Notes under the pieces: generated by a model
What the model was told of the DNA's origin: nothing
Databases searched by the model: none
What the model saw: the letters and a program-made list of their open reading frames with translations, nothing else
Shown here: positions 23,213 through 31,624 of the stretch, piece after piece
Numbering within the stretch: position 1 is the stretch's first letter
How the letters are laid out: each line of letters begins with the position of its first letter
Program-made: the position numbers and the translations under genes
Assembly (NCBI RefSeq): GCF_014854695.1
Contig: NZ_CP027557.1
Location: 5,062,891-5,126,890 of the forward strand
DNA length: 64,000 bases
Reading direction: 5' to 3'
Source of the DNA: Rhodococcus rhodochrous
GTDB taxonomy: Bacteria; Actinomycetota; Actinomycetes; Mycobacteriales; Mycobacteriaceae

Positions 23213-24220
23213 TCAGCTCGATCCGCGCGCGACGAGTTCGACGGGCAGCTTCGTCGATTCCGTCTCCCCGGTGCGCACGAGTTCGAGCAGACGCTCGATG
23301 GCCGTCACCCCGATATCGTGCGCGGGCGATCGCACGGTGGTGAGCGGAACCGGCAGCTGCGCGACGACAGGGATGTCGTTGTAACCGACGACGGCGAGAT
23401 CGCCGGGGATGGACAGACCCAGGTCGCGGGCGACACCGAGGATGCCGATGGCAATGGTGTCGCTGACCGCGAAGATCGCGCGGGGCCGGTCGGGGCGATC
23501 CAGCAGCGCACGCGCGGCCTCGACACCCCCGGCGACGTCGAAGCTCGACCGCACGATCCGCTCGGGCGGCAGGGCCACCGACGCTTCCTTCAGGGTGTCG
23601 ACGAAGCCGTCGCGCCGGTCGCGGGCAGTGCTGGCGTGGTCGGGGCCGGCGATGATCGCCAGGTCGTCGTAGCCGCGGTCGAGCAGGTGCCGGGCGGCCA
23701 GCACTCCTCCTCGGTAGTCGTCGCCCACTACGAACGGCAACCCGGCGTCGGCGTGCCGGGTGACCGCGAGGATGGGCAGCGATCCGAGCGCCAGCGACTC
23801 GACGAACGGGCGGCCCGGCAGGTGCATGCTGCTCAGCAGCAGACCGTCGACCTGCCGGCCCACGAGCAGCGCGATGGCGCGACGTTGCGCCTCGAGATCG
23901 TCGGGTGGGCTCGACAGCAGCACCGAGTAGCCCGCTTTCGTGGCGGCTTCCTCGATGCCCTGGTAGGTCGTGGCGACCACGCCGTCGGTGAGTCGCGGCA
24001 TGACGACACCGAGGGTCGTGGTCTTGCGGGTCCGCAGGCTCGCTGCCCACAGATTGGGGCGATATCCCAGTTCGGCCGCGACCTCCCGCACCCGCAGTGC
24101 CGAGTCCGACCAGCCGTCGACCGGTTCGGGCTGGCGCAGCACCCGGGATGCCGTCGAGACGTGGACACCGGCGCGCTCGGCGATCTCCTTGAGCGTCGGG
24201 GCGCGGTCGGGACGGGGCAT
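23213..24220 (-). CDS. LacI family transcriptional regulator of gcdH operon
   Basis: 335 aa. HTH at the N-terminus: PTLKEIAERAGVHVSTASRVLRQ (read about 8-30), followed by hinge and periplasmic-binding-protein-like domain (TLGVVMPRLTDGV, DGLLLSSMHLPG, VVGDDYRGGVLAARHLLDRGYDDLAIIAGP read in parts, AIFAVSDTIAIGIL, VVGYNDIPVVAQL). ATG 24220 has AGGAG ahead of it. It is transcribed away from gcdH, with an array of palindromes between them. Effector unknown; glutarate or a CoA-pathway intermediate would fit. Confidence 0.9.
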   Translation of the reverse strand: MPRPDRAPTLKEIAERAGVHVSTASRVLRQPEPVDGWSDSALRVREVAAELGYRPNLWAASLRTRKTTTLGVVMPRLTDGVVATTYQGIEEAATKAGYSVLLSSPPDDLEAQRRAIALLVGRQVDGLLLSSMHLPGRPFVESLALGSLPILAVTRHADAGLPFVVGDDYRGGVLAARHLLDRGYDDLAIIAGPDHASTARDRRDGFVDTLKEASVALPPERIVRSSFDVAGGVEAARALLDRPDRPRAIFAVSDTIAIGILGVARDLGLSIPGDLAVVGYNDIPVVAQLPVPLTTVRSPAHDIGVTAIERLLELVRTGETESTKLPVELVARGSS

Positions 24221-24297
24221 GCGGCTCTCCTGCTTGTACGGCATCGAGTTCGTGTTCCGGGTTGACGCGCCCGGAGCATGCCTTTAGCGTAGGCCAT

Positions 24298-24345
24298 GCA
24301 ATCGATCGTGCAAACGTTCTCGCAATCGTTCTGACAAACGTTTCC
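24298..24345. promoter_or_regulatory. Four-unit 12-bp operator array
   Basis: Four head-to-tail 12-mers: GCAATCGATCGT, GCAAACGTTCTC, GCAATCGTTCTG and ACAAACGTTTCC. Each has a CG-centred palindromic core (ATCGAT, AACGTT, ATCGTT, AACGTT) like LacI-family half-sites, and the CG centres are exactly 12 bp apart. The array ends 19 bases before gcdH and lies in the region shared with the lacI-type gene. Confidence 0.8.
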
Positions 24346-24364
24346 TCGACCACCGGAGAAGGCC

Positions 24365-25552
24365 ATGTCCCACGCTCAGTCGCTCACCCAGCTGTTCGCC
24401 CTCGACTCCCTGCTCGAGCAGGAGGAGATCGACATCCGCGACACCGTCCGCAAGTTCGGCAACGAGCGCATCCGCCCGCACGTGGCCCAGTGGTTCGAGG
24501 AAGCGAAGCTCCCGGCGCGCGAGCTCGCCAAGGAACTCGGACAGCTGGGCGTGCTCGGCATGCACCTCGACGGCTACGGCTGCGCCGGCATGAGCGCCAC
24601 CGCCTACGGCCTGGCCTGCCTCGAACTCGAGGCCGTCGACTCCGGCATCCGCAGCCTCGTGTCCGTGCAGGGCTCGCTGGCGATGTTCTCCATCCACCAC
24701 TGGGGCAGCGAAGAGCAGAAGCAGGAATGGCTCCCCCACATGGCCGCCGGCGAGGCCATCGGCTGCTTCGGCCTGACCGAGCCCGACTTCGGCTCCAACC
24801 CCGCCGGGATGCGCACCAACGCCAAGCGCGACGGCGACGACTGGATCCTCAACGGCACCAAGATGTGGATCACCAACGGCTCGATCGCCGACGTCGCCGT
24901 CGTCTGGGCGCAGACCGACCTCGAAGAAGGCGCCAAGGGCATCCGCGGCTTCGTCGTCCCCACCGACACCCCCGGTTTCTCCGCCCCGGAGATCCACTCC
25001 AAGCTGTCGCTGCGCGCCTCGGTCACCTCGGAGCTCGTCCTCGACGGCGTGCGTCTGCCCGCCTCGGCGATGATGCCGAAGGCCAAGGGTCTGCGCGGAC
25101 CGCTGACCTCCCTTGGTGAGGCCCGCTTCGGCATCGTCTTCGGTGCCATCGGCGCCGCCCGCGACTGCCTCGAGACCGCCATCGAGTACTCGCAGTCCCG
25201 CGAGGTGTTCGACAAGCCGCTCGCCGGCTACCAGCTCACCCAGGCCAAGATCGCCGACATGGCGCTCGAGGTCGGCAAGGGTCACCTGCTCGCCTACCAC
25301 CTCGGCCGCATCAAGGACCGCGGCGAGATCGCCCCGGAGCAGGTCAGCCTCGGCAAGCTCAACAACGTGCGCGAGGCCATCGCGATTGCCCGCGAGTGCC
25401 GGACCATCCTCGGCGCCAACGGCATCACGCTCGAGTACCCCGTCATCCGCCACGCCAACAACCTCGAATCGGTGCTGACCTACGAGGGCACCTCCGAGGT
25501 CCACCAGCTGACCATCGGCAAGGCGCTGACCGGCGAGGCGGCTTTCCGGTGA
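24365..25552 (+). CDS. gcdH: Glutaryl-CoA dehydrogenase (GcdH)
   Basis: 395 aa. ACAD family with the glutaryl-CoA branch marks: LLEQEEIDIRDTVRKFGNERIRPHV (read about 17-41), CFGLTEPDFGSNPAGMRT, MWITNGSIADVAVVWA, and the C-terminal LESVLTYEGTSEVHQLTIGKALTG with the catalytic Glu at about 374. The family oxidises and decarboxylates glutaryl-CoA to crotonyl-CoA. Ribosome site GGAGAAGG at ATG 24365. The CoA-transferase downstream overlaps by 4 bases and would supply glutaryl-CoA from glutarate. Glutaryl-CoA could also come from pimeloyl-CoA made by the bad/ali operon. Confidence 0.93.
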   Translation: MSHAQSLTQLFALDSLLEQEEIDIRDTVRKFGNERIRPHVAQWFEEAKLPARELAKELGQLGVLGMHLDGYGCAGMSATAYGLACLELEAVDSGIRSLVSVQGSLAMFSIHHWGSEEQKQEWLPHMAAGEAIGCFGLTEPDFGSNPAGMRTNAKRDGDDWILNGTKMWITNGSIADVAVVWAQTDLEEGAKGIRGFVVPTDTPGFSAPEIHSKLSLRASVTSELVLDGVRLPASAMMPKAKGLRGPLTSLGEARFGIVFGAIGAARDCLETAIEYSQSREVFDKPLAGYQLTQAKIADMALEVGKGHLLAYHLGRIKDRGEIAPEQVSLGKLNNVREAIAIARECRTILGANGITLEYPVIRHANNLESVLTYEGTSEVHQLTIGKALTGEAAFR

Positions 25553-26661
25553 CCACCCTTCCCAGTGCGCTCGAGGGGCTGGTGATCGCCGACTTCGGTC
25601 GCGTGCTCGCCGGCCCCTACGCCACCATGCTGCTCGCCGACCTCGGGGCGGAGGTCGTCAAGATCGAACGACCCGGCTTCGGGGACGACACCCGGCACTG
25701 GGGCCCGCCCTGGGTCGGCGACGAGTCGACCTACTTCCTCGGCGTCAACCGCAACAAGAAGTCGGTGGCCATCGACCTGACCACCGACGAAGGACTCGGG
25801 CAGGCACGCGATCTCGTCGCCCGCGCCGATGTCGTCGTCGAGAACTTCCTGCCCGGCACGATGACACGGCTCGGGCTCGGATACGAGCAGGCCCGGGAAC
25901 TCAACCCCGGCATCGTCTACACCTCGATCACCGGCTTCGGTGGGCACAACAATCTGCCCGGCTACGACCTGCTCATCCAGGCCGTCGGCGGTCTGATGAG
26001 CATCACCGGGCCCGACCCGGCGACACCCACCAAGGTCGGCGTCGCCGTGGTCGACGTCATCACCGGAATGCACGCTGCGCTCGGCATCCTCGCCGCGCTG
26101 CGGCACCGCGACCGCACCGGTGAGGGCCAGCGCGTCGAGGTGAACCTGTTGTCGTCCCTGTTGTCGGCGTTGGCGAACCAGTCGTCGGGCTACGTCGCGG
26201 CAGGTGTGGTGCCGAAGGCGATGGGCAATCGTCATCCGAGCATCGCGCCCTACGAGGTGTTCCACACGGCCGACCGGCCGTTCGTCCTCGCCGTGGGCAA
26301 CGACCGTCAATTCGCTTCGCTGGCCGAGGTTCTCGGCGCTCCGGAACTCGCCACCGACGACCGGTTCACTACGAACACCGCCCGCGTCGCGAACCGGGAG
26401 GAGCTGACGAAGATCATCGACGAACTGCTGTCGACGGACACCGCCGACGCGTGGTTCGACGCTCTGACCGCGGCGCGGGTGCCGTGCGGTCCGCTCAACG
26501 ACATCGCCGACGCGGTCGCGCTCGCCGAACGACTCGGCCTCTCACCGGTGGTGTCGATCGACGATCCCGACCGGGACGCTCCGCTTCGTCAGATCGCCAA
26601 CCCGATCCGGCTCAGCGCAACCCCCGCGACCTACCGCACCGCACCCCCACGGTTGGCGTAG
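25549..26661 (+). CDS. CaiB/BaiF class III CoA-transferase (probable glutarate CoA-transferase)
   Basis: 370 aa, class III CoA-transferase: LEGLVIADFGRVLAGPYATMLLADLGAEVVKIERPGFGDDTR (read about 7-48), the catalytic Asp in PGYDLLIQAVGGLMSITG, and GEGQRVEVNLLSSLLSAL. GTG 25549 overlaps the gcdH stop (GTGA). Position after gcdH matches succinate-hydroxymethylglutarate/glutarate CoA-transferases of glutarate catabolism, so glutarate activation with a CoA donor such as succinyl-CoA is likely. It could alternatively serve another dicarboxylate. Confidence 0.85.
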   Translation: MTTLPSALEGLVIADFGRVLAGPYATMLLADLGAEVVKIERPGFGDDTRHWGPPWVGDESTYFLGVNRNKKSVAIDLTTDEGLGQARDLVARADVVVENFLPGTMTRLGLGYEQARELNPGIVYTSITGFGGHNNLPGYDLLIQAVGGLMSITGPDPATPTKVGVAVVDVITGMHAALGILAALRHRDRTGEGQRVEVNLLSSLLSALANQSSGYVAAGVVPKAMGNRHPSIAPYEVFHTADRPFVLAVGNDRQFASLAEVLGAPELATDDRFTTNTARVANREELTKIIDELLSTDTADAWFDALTAARVPCGPLNDIADAVALAERLGLSPVVSIDDPDRDAPLRQIANPIRLSATPATYRTAPPRLA

Positions 26662-26674
26662 CCGGACGCTCTCG

Positions 26675-26887
26675 TCACTCGGGCTTCTGTTCCTTCAGAG
26701 TGTGCGCGACGAGAGCGTTGGCGTGCCCGTGGCCCATCCTGTGTTCCTGCTTCAGCCAGTTCACGAGCTCCATGTGCTTGGCGAGATCCGACGCGCGGAT
26801 CATGTTCTTCCACTCCTCGATCGGGCGTCCGTACTTCTGCTCGATCGACGGAAAATACGACTCGGGTCCCTTGACCTTCTCACTCAT
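26675..26887 (-). CDS. DUF4287 domain protein
   Basis: 70 aa, the whole protein being one DUF4287 domain: SYFPSIEQKYGRPIEEWKNMI then KHMELVNWLKQEHRMGHGHANALVAHTL. The P-x-I-E-x-x-Y-G and W-L-K-x-E-H-x-x-G-H-G-H-A-N-A-L patterns are those of the family, which also occurs fused to DUF5655. Function unknown. It converges on the CoA-transferase gene 13 bases away. Confidence 0.88.
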   Translation of the reverse strand: MSEKVKGPESYFPSIEQKYGRPIEEWKNMIRASDLAKHMELVNWLKQEHRMGHGHANALVAHTLKEQKPE

Positions 26888-26950
26888 GCGGAGAGGTTAA
26901 CCGGGGCGACCGACACGGTCGGACCGTTCGGTTCGATCCACTGAGAACGA

Positions 26951-26989
26951 CCGCGGCGCCGCAGTCCCGGATGGGATGCGGCGCCGCGG
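26951..26989 (-). terminator. Strong hairpin after the SDR operon
   Basis: A perfect 13-bp stem (26951-26963 with 26977-26989, sequence CCGCGGCGCCGCA) with a 13-base loop that itself has TCCC/GGGA. It follows the leftward SDR gene whose stop is at 27005. Confidence 0.8.
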
Positions 26990-27004
26990 ACGTATGGAAG
27001 AGGA

Positions 27005-27763
27005 TCAGGCCTTCGGGCCACCGGCCACGTAGATGACCTGACCGGACACGAAGCCCGCACCCTCGGACGCGAGGAACGATGCGGTGTGGGCGATGTCGTC
27101 GACCTCGCCGATACGGCCGACCGGGATGTTGGACGCGATGTTCGACTTGAAGTCGTCGAACGACAGGCCGAGACGCTCGGCGGTCGCGGCGGTCATCTCG
27201 GTGGCGATGAAGCCCGGCGCGATGGCGTTGGCAGTGACGCCGAACTTGCCCAGCTCGATCGCGAGGGTCTTCGTGAAGCCCTGCATGCCGGCCTTGGCAG
27301 CGGAGTAGTTGACCTGGCCACGGTTGCCGAGAGCCGACGTGCTGGAGAGGTTGACGATGCGGCCGAACTTGGCGTCGACCATGTAGCTCTGGACGGCACG
27401 CGTCATGAGGAAGGCGCCGCGCAGGTGCACGTTCATGACGGCGTCCCAGTCCTCGACCGTCATCTTGAACAGCAGGTTGTCGCGGGTGATGCCGGCGTTG
27501 TTGATCAGTACGGTGGGTTCGCCGAGCTCGGTGGCGACCTTCTCGACGGCAGCGGCGACGGACTTCTCGTCGGAGACATCGGCGCCCACGGCGAGCGCCT
27601 TGCCGCCGGCGGACTCGATGGCCGAAACGGTGTCCTTGCAGGCGGATTCGTCGAGGTCGAGGACGGCGACCTGGTAGCCGTCGCCGGCGAGCCGCTTGGC
27701 GACGGCTGCGCCGATGCCGCGTGCGGCTCCGGTGACGAGGGCAGTGCGGGGCTGTGTGCTCAT
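27005..27763 (-). CDS. SDR family oxidoreductase (FabG-like 3-oxoacyl reductase)
   Basis: 252 aa. TGAARGIGAAVA at residues 11-22, DVSD, NNAGITRDN (the FabG-type N-N-A-G-I-T-R-D), NLSSTSALGNRGQVNYSAAKAG with Ser-Tyr-Lys, and C-terminal GFVSGQVIYVAGG. The N-N-A-G-I-T-R-D-N-L stretch fits acetoacetyl-/3-oxoacyl-CoA or ACP reductases. Second gene of a two-SDR operon (gap 32 bases), opposite a TetR gene. Exact substrate not known. Confidence 0.87.
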   Translation of the reverse strand: MSTQPRTALVTGAARGIGAAVAKRLAGDGYQVAVLDLDESACKDTVSAIESAGGKALAVGADVSDEKSVAAAVEKVATELGEPTVLINNAGITRDNLLFKMTVEDWDAVMNVHLRGAFLMTRAVQSYMVDAKFGRIVNLSSTSALGNRGQVNYSAAKAGMQGFTKTLAIELGKFGVTANAIAPGFIATEMTAATAERLGLSFDDFKSNIASNIPVGRIGEVDDIAHTASFLASEGAGFVSGQVIYVAGGPKA

Positions 27764-27795
27764 AGCGTTCCTCCGTAGGGGGATGGGTGGTGCCG

Positions 27796-28557
27796 TCAGG
27801 TGATGGTGAGTCCGCCGTCCACGGCGATTGTCTGACCGGTGACGTAGGCGGCGGCGTCGGACGCCAGCCAGACCGCGGTGGCCGCGATCTCCTCGGCATC
27901 CCCGGTCCGGCCGAGGATGATTCGCTGCTTCATCGAGTCGAGGTAGCCGGGCTGGTACTCGTCCGTCATCTCCGTGTGGAAGAAGCCGGGTGCGATGGCG
28001 TTGACGCGGATTCCCTTGCGCGCTCCCCACTGCTGGGCCAGGTCGCGCGTGAGGCCGATGACGCCCGCCTTGCTGGCCGAGTACGCGGCCTGCGGCAGGC
28101 CGGCCGTGGTGAGACCGAGGACCGACGAGATGTTGACGATCGAGCTACCGGGTTGCATCACACGGCCGACGGCCTGTGCCGCCCAATAGGATCCGTTCAG
28201 GTTGATGTCGATGACCTGACGGAACTGCTCGGGGGTCTCCTTGGTGGCGGGGACGGCGGTGCCGATACCGGCATTGTTGATGAGGATGTCCACCCGGCCG
28301 AGTTGCTCGACCGCCCGGTCGACCATGCGCTGCGCCTGTTCGGGATCCGCGATGTCGGTCTCGACCGTGACGGCCTGCCGTCCGGCCTCCCGGACCAGCT
28401 CGGCGGTCTTCTCGAGGCGGTCGACGCGGCGTGCGGCGAGCACGACGTCGGCTCCTGCTTCGGCCAGCCCTCGGGCGAATGCGACACCGAGGCCCGAAGA
28501 GGCACCGGTGACGATGGCAACGCGGCCGTCGAGACGGAAGCGGTCGAGCACGGACAT
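27796..28557 (-). CDS. SDR family oxidoreductase
   Basis: 253 aa. TGASSGLGVAFA at about 17-28, DIADPEQ, NNAGIGTAVP, NISSVLGLTTAGLPQAAYSASKAG with catalytic Ser, Tyr and Lys, and C-terminus YVTGQTIAVDGGLTI. A classical NAD(P)H SDR, probably acting on a hydroxyacyl-CoA or similar alcohol/ketone together with the following SDR. The start codon at 28557 has GAGGAGATG just upstream. Likely controlled by the divergent TetR (two palindromes at 28758-28795). Confidence 0.86.
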   Translation of the reverse strand: MSVLDRFRLDGRVAIVTGASSGLGVAFARGLAEAGADVVLAARRVDRLEKTAELVREAGRQAVTVETDIADPEQAQRMVDRAVEQLGRVDILINNAGIGTAVPATKETPEQFRQVIDINLNGSYWAAQAVGRVMQPGSSIVNISSVLGLTTAGLPQAAYSASKAGVIGLTRDLAQQWGARKGIRVNAIAPGFFHTEMTDEYQPGYLDSMKQRIILGRTGDAEEIAATAVWLASDAAAYVTGQTIAVDGGLTIT

Positions 28558-28848
28558 ACGTCATCTCCTCGCTGTGACGGGGCCTACAGGAACTGTATAG
28601 CCGACCGTCTTCTCATCCACCAAACAGCCTGTATCCAATTTGATTGGACAGCACTGCCTTTCAGAGCCTGGCCCTATTCCTCTCTTCGGCGGATCCTATG
28701 CGGCCGCAGGCGTTGCAGCACGGAGAGAACCCCGCGCCGCACCCACCGTTACCAAGTCGATAAGCACTGGCTTATTTCTAAGCGCTCGCTTATCGTGCGA
28801 TGCCGTAGCGGACTTGTCAACACAACCGGACAGAACGGAAGTGCCCTC
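28558..28848. promoter_or_regulatory. Divergent region between SDR operon and TetR gene
   Basis: 291 bp, noticeably less GC-rich than its flanks. It holds an unassigned perfect palindrome TCCAAT-TTG-ATTGGA at 28634-28648, near the SDR side, and the ATAAGC/GCTTAT operator pair nearer the tetR side. Confidence 0.6.
28758..28795. promoter_or_regulatory. Two ATAAGC-N4-GCTTAT operators
   Basis: ATAAGC-ACTG-GCTTAT at 28760-28775 and TAAGC-GCTC-GCTTA at 28779-28792, centres 18 bp apart, within an outer CGATAAGC ... GCTTATCG dyad (28758-28795). Classical paired TetR sites; the adjacent TetR is the likely binder. Confidence 0.8.
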
Positions 28849-29451
28849 GTGAGTGATACATGGGACGACGTCGTCGGCGGATCCAAGGCCGCTGCTCGCA
28901 TCCGCACGGCCGCGATAGAGGAGTTCGCGGAACACGGCTACGGCGGCACCACGACGCGCCGGATCACTGCGCGACTCGGCATGAGTCCCGCCGCGATGTA
29001 TCCGCACTACGCGTCCAAGGAAGAGCTGCTCTTCGCCATCGCCTACGAGGGCCACGCCCTCGCCCTGCAGGTTGTCGAGAACGCCGACCGCCCCGATTCC
29101 GAACCGTCCGACCGGCTCGCCTCCGTCATCGGACGCTTCGCCGCCTGGCAAGCGGAGAACCACCGGTGGAGCCGCGTGATCCAGTACGAACTGGCCGCGC
29201 TCGACCGCGACCACTACCGCACGATCGTCGGACTACGACGGCAGATCACGCAGGTCGTGCGGGGTGTCGTGGACGCCGGCCACGTCTCGGGCGAGTTCAC
29301 CCTTCCGGACGCCGAAGGTGTCACTCTCGCCCTGATGTCGCTCTGCGTCGACGTCTGTCGCTGGTATCCCTCGGGCCGCTACGACGACGCCGCGACGATC
29401 AGCGACCTGTATGCCGATCTTGCCCTGCGTCTGGTCGGTGCCGTGCGTTAG
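28849..29451 (+). CDS. TetR family transcriptional regulator
   Basis: 200 aa. HTH at about 15-60: AAARIRTAAIEEFAEHGYGG, then TTTRRITARLGMSPAAMYPHYASKEELLF. The Y-P-H-Y-x-S-K-E-E-L form is common in actinobacterial regulators of acyl-CoA metabolism. Ligand domain helices at EGVTLALMSLCVDVCRWYPSG. GTG 28849 lies in GTGCCCTCGTGAGTG; the ribosome site (GGAAG) is moderate. It is divergent from the two-SDR operon and should repress it through the paired palindromes (inference). Confidence 0.86.
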   Translation: MSDTWDDVVGGSKAAARIRTAAIEEFAEHGYGGTTTRRITARLGMSPAAMYPHYASKEELLFAIAYEGHALALQVVENADRPDSEPSDRLASVIGRFAAWQAENHRWSRVIQYELAALDRDHYRTIVGLRRQITQVVRGVVDAGHVSGEFTLPDAEGVTLALMSLCVDVCRWYPSGRYDDAATISDLYADLALRLVGAVR

Positions 29452-29554
29452 CATCGTCGCCACCATCTGATCGGGGGGATCTACGTGGGCAGGGGGATAT
29501 TGCGCCGCCGTCGGCTCCTCGAGACGCGAGAGCATCGAGGGGGAGCTGTCGTCC

Positions 29555-30838
29555 ATGTCCACGAATGACAACGTCGTCGACCGACTACTGGTGTCGCTCG
29601 GGGTCGACGCCCCGGTCCCCGATTCCGTCTCCCGCCGGCAGTCCAACTACGACACGCTCGCCGCGCGCATCGACGCGGGAGTCGATCCCGAATACATCGC
29701 AGCGTTCGAGAACTTCCACGGCATGGAGCATGCCGACATCCACCGGCTCGCCCAGAGCATCAATCCCGTCGCGATGACCACCCTGGCCACCGAATGGGCC
29801 GAACTCGGAAAGGGTTTCAGCCTCACCGTCGCGTGGGGAACGCTGATGATCCGCAAACTCATCGGCCAGCACTGGGAGGGTCCGGCGGCCGAGGCCGCGA
29901 TGGACGCGACGGTGCGATTCGGCGAATCCGCCCAACAGTTGTCCGATGCTGCACGCGCGACGTCCGAGAAACTCCGCATCGCCGCCGACGTCGGCGAGCG
30001 GGTGCGAGCGTCCGTGCCTCCACCCACGGTGAACACGTCGTCGGTCCTGTACGCGCTCGATCCCGTCGCGGGTGCTGCCGCCGCCCGGCAGGAAGAGGCC
30101 GTTCGCGCCCAGGCCGTGCGGGTGATGGAAGCCCTCTACAAGCCGTACTACCGCGATTCCGGCACGGCGGTTCCGGTCCTGCCCTCCCCGTATGCCGCCA
30201 CCACGAGCCGTGCCACCGAGACATTCGTTCCTCAGGGCTACGGCACACCGGGTGTCGGCGGCGCCCGGACCGCCGGCGACCCGACGGCAATCCCAGGCGG
30301 GGACGGAGAACGTCCGGCTGGGCAGACCGCCACGGAAGCGGAGAACCGTACGGACGCTTCGACGCCCGGCGAAAGCATGGACGGCCGGCCGGAAGGTTCG
30401 GATTCGGCAGGTAAGGCGGGCTCTAACGATCCTGCGGCGACCACTCCTGCATCCACCTCCCCAGCAGCGAGCGGCGCCCCGGGAAGCCCGACCGGTCAGT
30501 CGTATGGCTCACCTTCCTCCGGAGCGGGCGCAGGTGTCGGAGGTGGCCTACCGGGCGCCGGTGGCGTCGGGTCGGCCGGTGGCGCATCGCCCACGGCGGG
30601 TCCCGCTCCGCTCGTCGCGGGAGCCGCACCCACCGGCGGTGCTGCCGGCCGGCCCGGTGCCGCCGCGACTCGCGGTGCCGGTGTGCGCCCGTTCGGCATG
30701 ATGCCCGGCATGGCACCCGCCTCCTCCCGCGGCGACGAGCAGGACAAACGCGCGGCCGGTTATCTCGTCACCGGGGAGAACGGGAACGAACTGATCGGGT
30801 CGTTGCCCGACACCGCTCCGCCGGTTCTGGGGGCCTGA
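29555..30838 (+). CDS. PPE-like ESX substrate protein
   Basis: 427 aa. The N-terminal half is helical with IGQHWEGPAAEAAMDA (W-x-G turn) at about 105-120, then a long helix of ATSEKLRIAADVGERVRAS type and SVPPPTVN; this is the PPE/WXG-like layout. The second half is a long Gly/Ala/Pro/Ser-rich low-complexity tail (about 220-405) ending with SRGDEQDKRAAGYLVTGENGNELIGSLPDTAPPVLGA in parts. A type VII secretion substrate is likely, and the EspG-type chaperone gene starts 5 bases downstream, which supports this. No ESX core genes (eccB/C/D/E, mycP) are in the window. Confidence 0.8.
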   Translation: MSTNDNVVDRLLVSLGVDAPVPDSVSRRQSNYDTLAARIDAGVDPEYIAAFENFHGMEHADIHRLAQSINPVAMTTLATEWAELGKGFSLTVAWGTLMIRKLIGQHWEGPAAEAAMDATVRFGESAQQLSDAARATSEKLRIAADVGERVRASVPPPTVNTSSVLYALDPVAGAAAARQEEAVRAQAVRVMEALYKPYYRDSGTAVPVLPSPYAATTSRATETFVPQGYGTPGVGGARTAGDPTAIPGGDGERPAGQTATEAENRTDASTPGESMDGRPEGSDSAGKAGSNDPAATTPASTSPAASGAPGSPTGQSYGSPSSGAGAGVGGGLPGAGGVGSAGGASPTAGPAPLVAGAAPTGGAAGRPGAAATRGAGVRPFGMMPGMAPASSRGDEQDKRAAGYLVTGENGNELIGSLPDTAPPVLGA

Positions 30839-30843
30839 GCGCT

Positions 30844-31587
30844 GTGGACCGGTATCTGACACCCGATCGATTCCTGGCGTCGTGGACCGCTGCGGGTGGC
30901 GACGAGTTCCCCTTCCCTCTGCGCTATCGCACCTCGGCGATGTGGGAGGACGAGCACGCCGCGAACCTGCAGGCCGCTCGCGCGTGGCTGCACGAGACTC
31001 CCGACCCTGCCCTCGACGACGCGATGCGGATCCTGCTGACCGGGGAGGTCGCGGTGGAGGTCTACGGCCGCTCCACCGACCCGACCTGCGAAGTCTTCGT
31101 CCGCGCGGCCGCGACCGACGAGCAGGCCGTCCTTGCCCATCAGGCTCCCGGCGCGGGCGACATCCGCATCACCACGACCACCGATCTCGCAGGTGCGATC
31201 GTCGGACACCTGCCGGTCATGGCAGCGGGCCGCGAACCGGCACGCACCGCGCCGAGCCGGGATGTGCTCGAGCCGTCCGAATTCGGCGCTGTCCGTCGTC
31301 CGGCGGGTGGCACGCACGCAGAGTCGTTGCGCCGGTTGCTGCGTCGCGAACGCTCGGCCACCGGCAGCATCCGCATCCTGCGGTACTCGAATCCGGGGTA
31401 CGCGCCCGTCGCCGACATCGGCTGGTTCGACGTCGTGGGCGACGGCCGGTACCTCTTCCTCCCCGGCCCCGACCTCCGCGTCGCGCCGGGCACCGTCGAC
31501 GCATTCGTCCGGGAACTGTCGGCGCAGCTGTCCCGGCTGCGCAAGTCGCCGCACGAGGATCGGAGCGGCGTCCTGCGACGGCAGTGA
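30844..31587 (+). CDS. EspG-family ESX secretion chaperone
   Basis: 247 aa. The layout, DRYLTPDRFLASWTAAGGDEFPFPLRYR at the start, repeated beta-rich middle (EVAVEVYGRST, SIRILRYSNPGYAPVADIGWFDVVGDGRYLF in parts) and a C-terminal helix FVRELSAQLSRLR, is that of EspG proteins, cytosolic chaperones that hold PE/PPE substrates until they reach the ESX machine. GTG 30844 is 5 bases after the PPE-like stop, so the pair is cotranscribed. Assignment rests on layout and neighbour. Confidence 0.82.
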   Translation: MDRYLTPDRFLASWTAAGGDEFPFPLRYRTSAMWEDEHAANLQAARAWLHETPDPALDDAMRILLTGEVAVEVYGRSTDPTCEVFVRAAATDEQAVLAHQAPGAGDIRITTTTDLAGAIVGHLPVMAAGREPARTAPSRDVLEPSEFGAVRRPAGGTHAESLRRLLRRERSATGSIRILRYSNPGYAPVADIGWFDVVGDGRYLFLPGPDLRVAPGTVDAFVRELSAQLSRLRKSPHEDRSGVLRRQ

Positions 31588-31624
31588 TCCCTTCCCGAAC
31601 CTGTCGTTCGTCTAGGCTGGCGAC

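Noticed and set aside
24365-25552. Alternative call as a general acyl-CoA dehydrogenase
   Set aside because: The N-terminal E-E-x-x-I-R-D-T-V-R-x-F, the canonical Y-E-G-T and the neighbouring CoA-transferase fit glutaryl-CoA dehydrogenase better.
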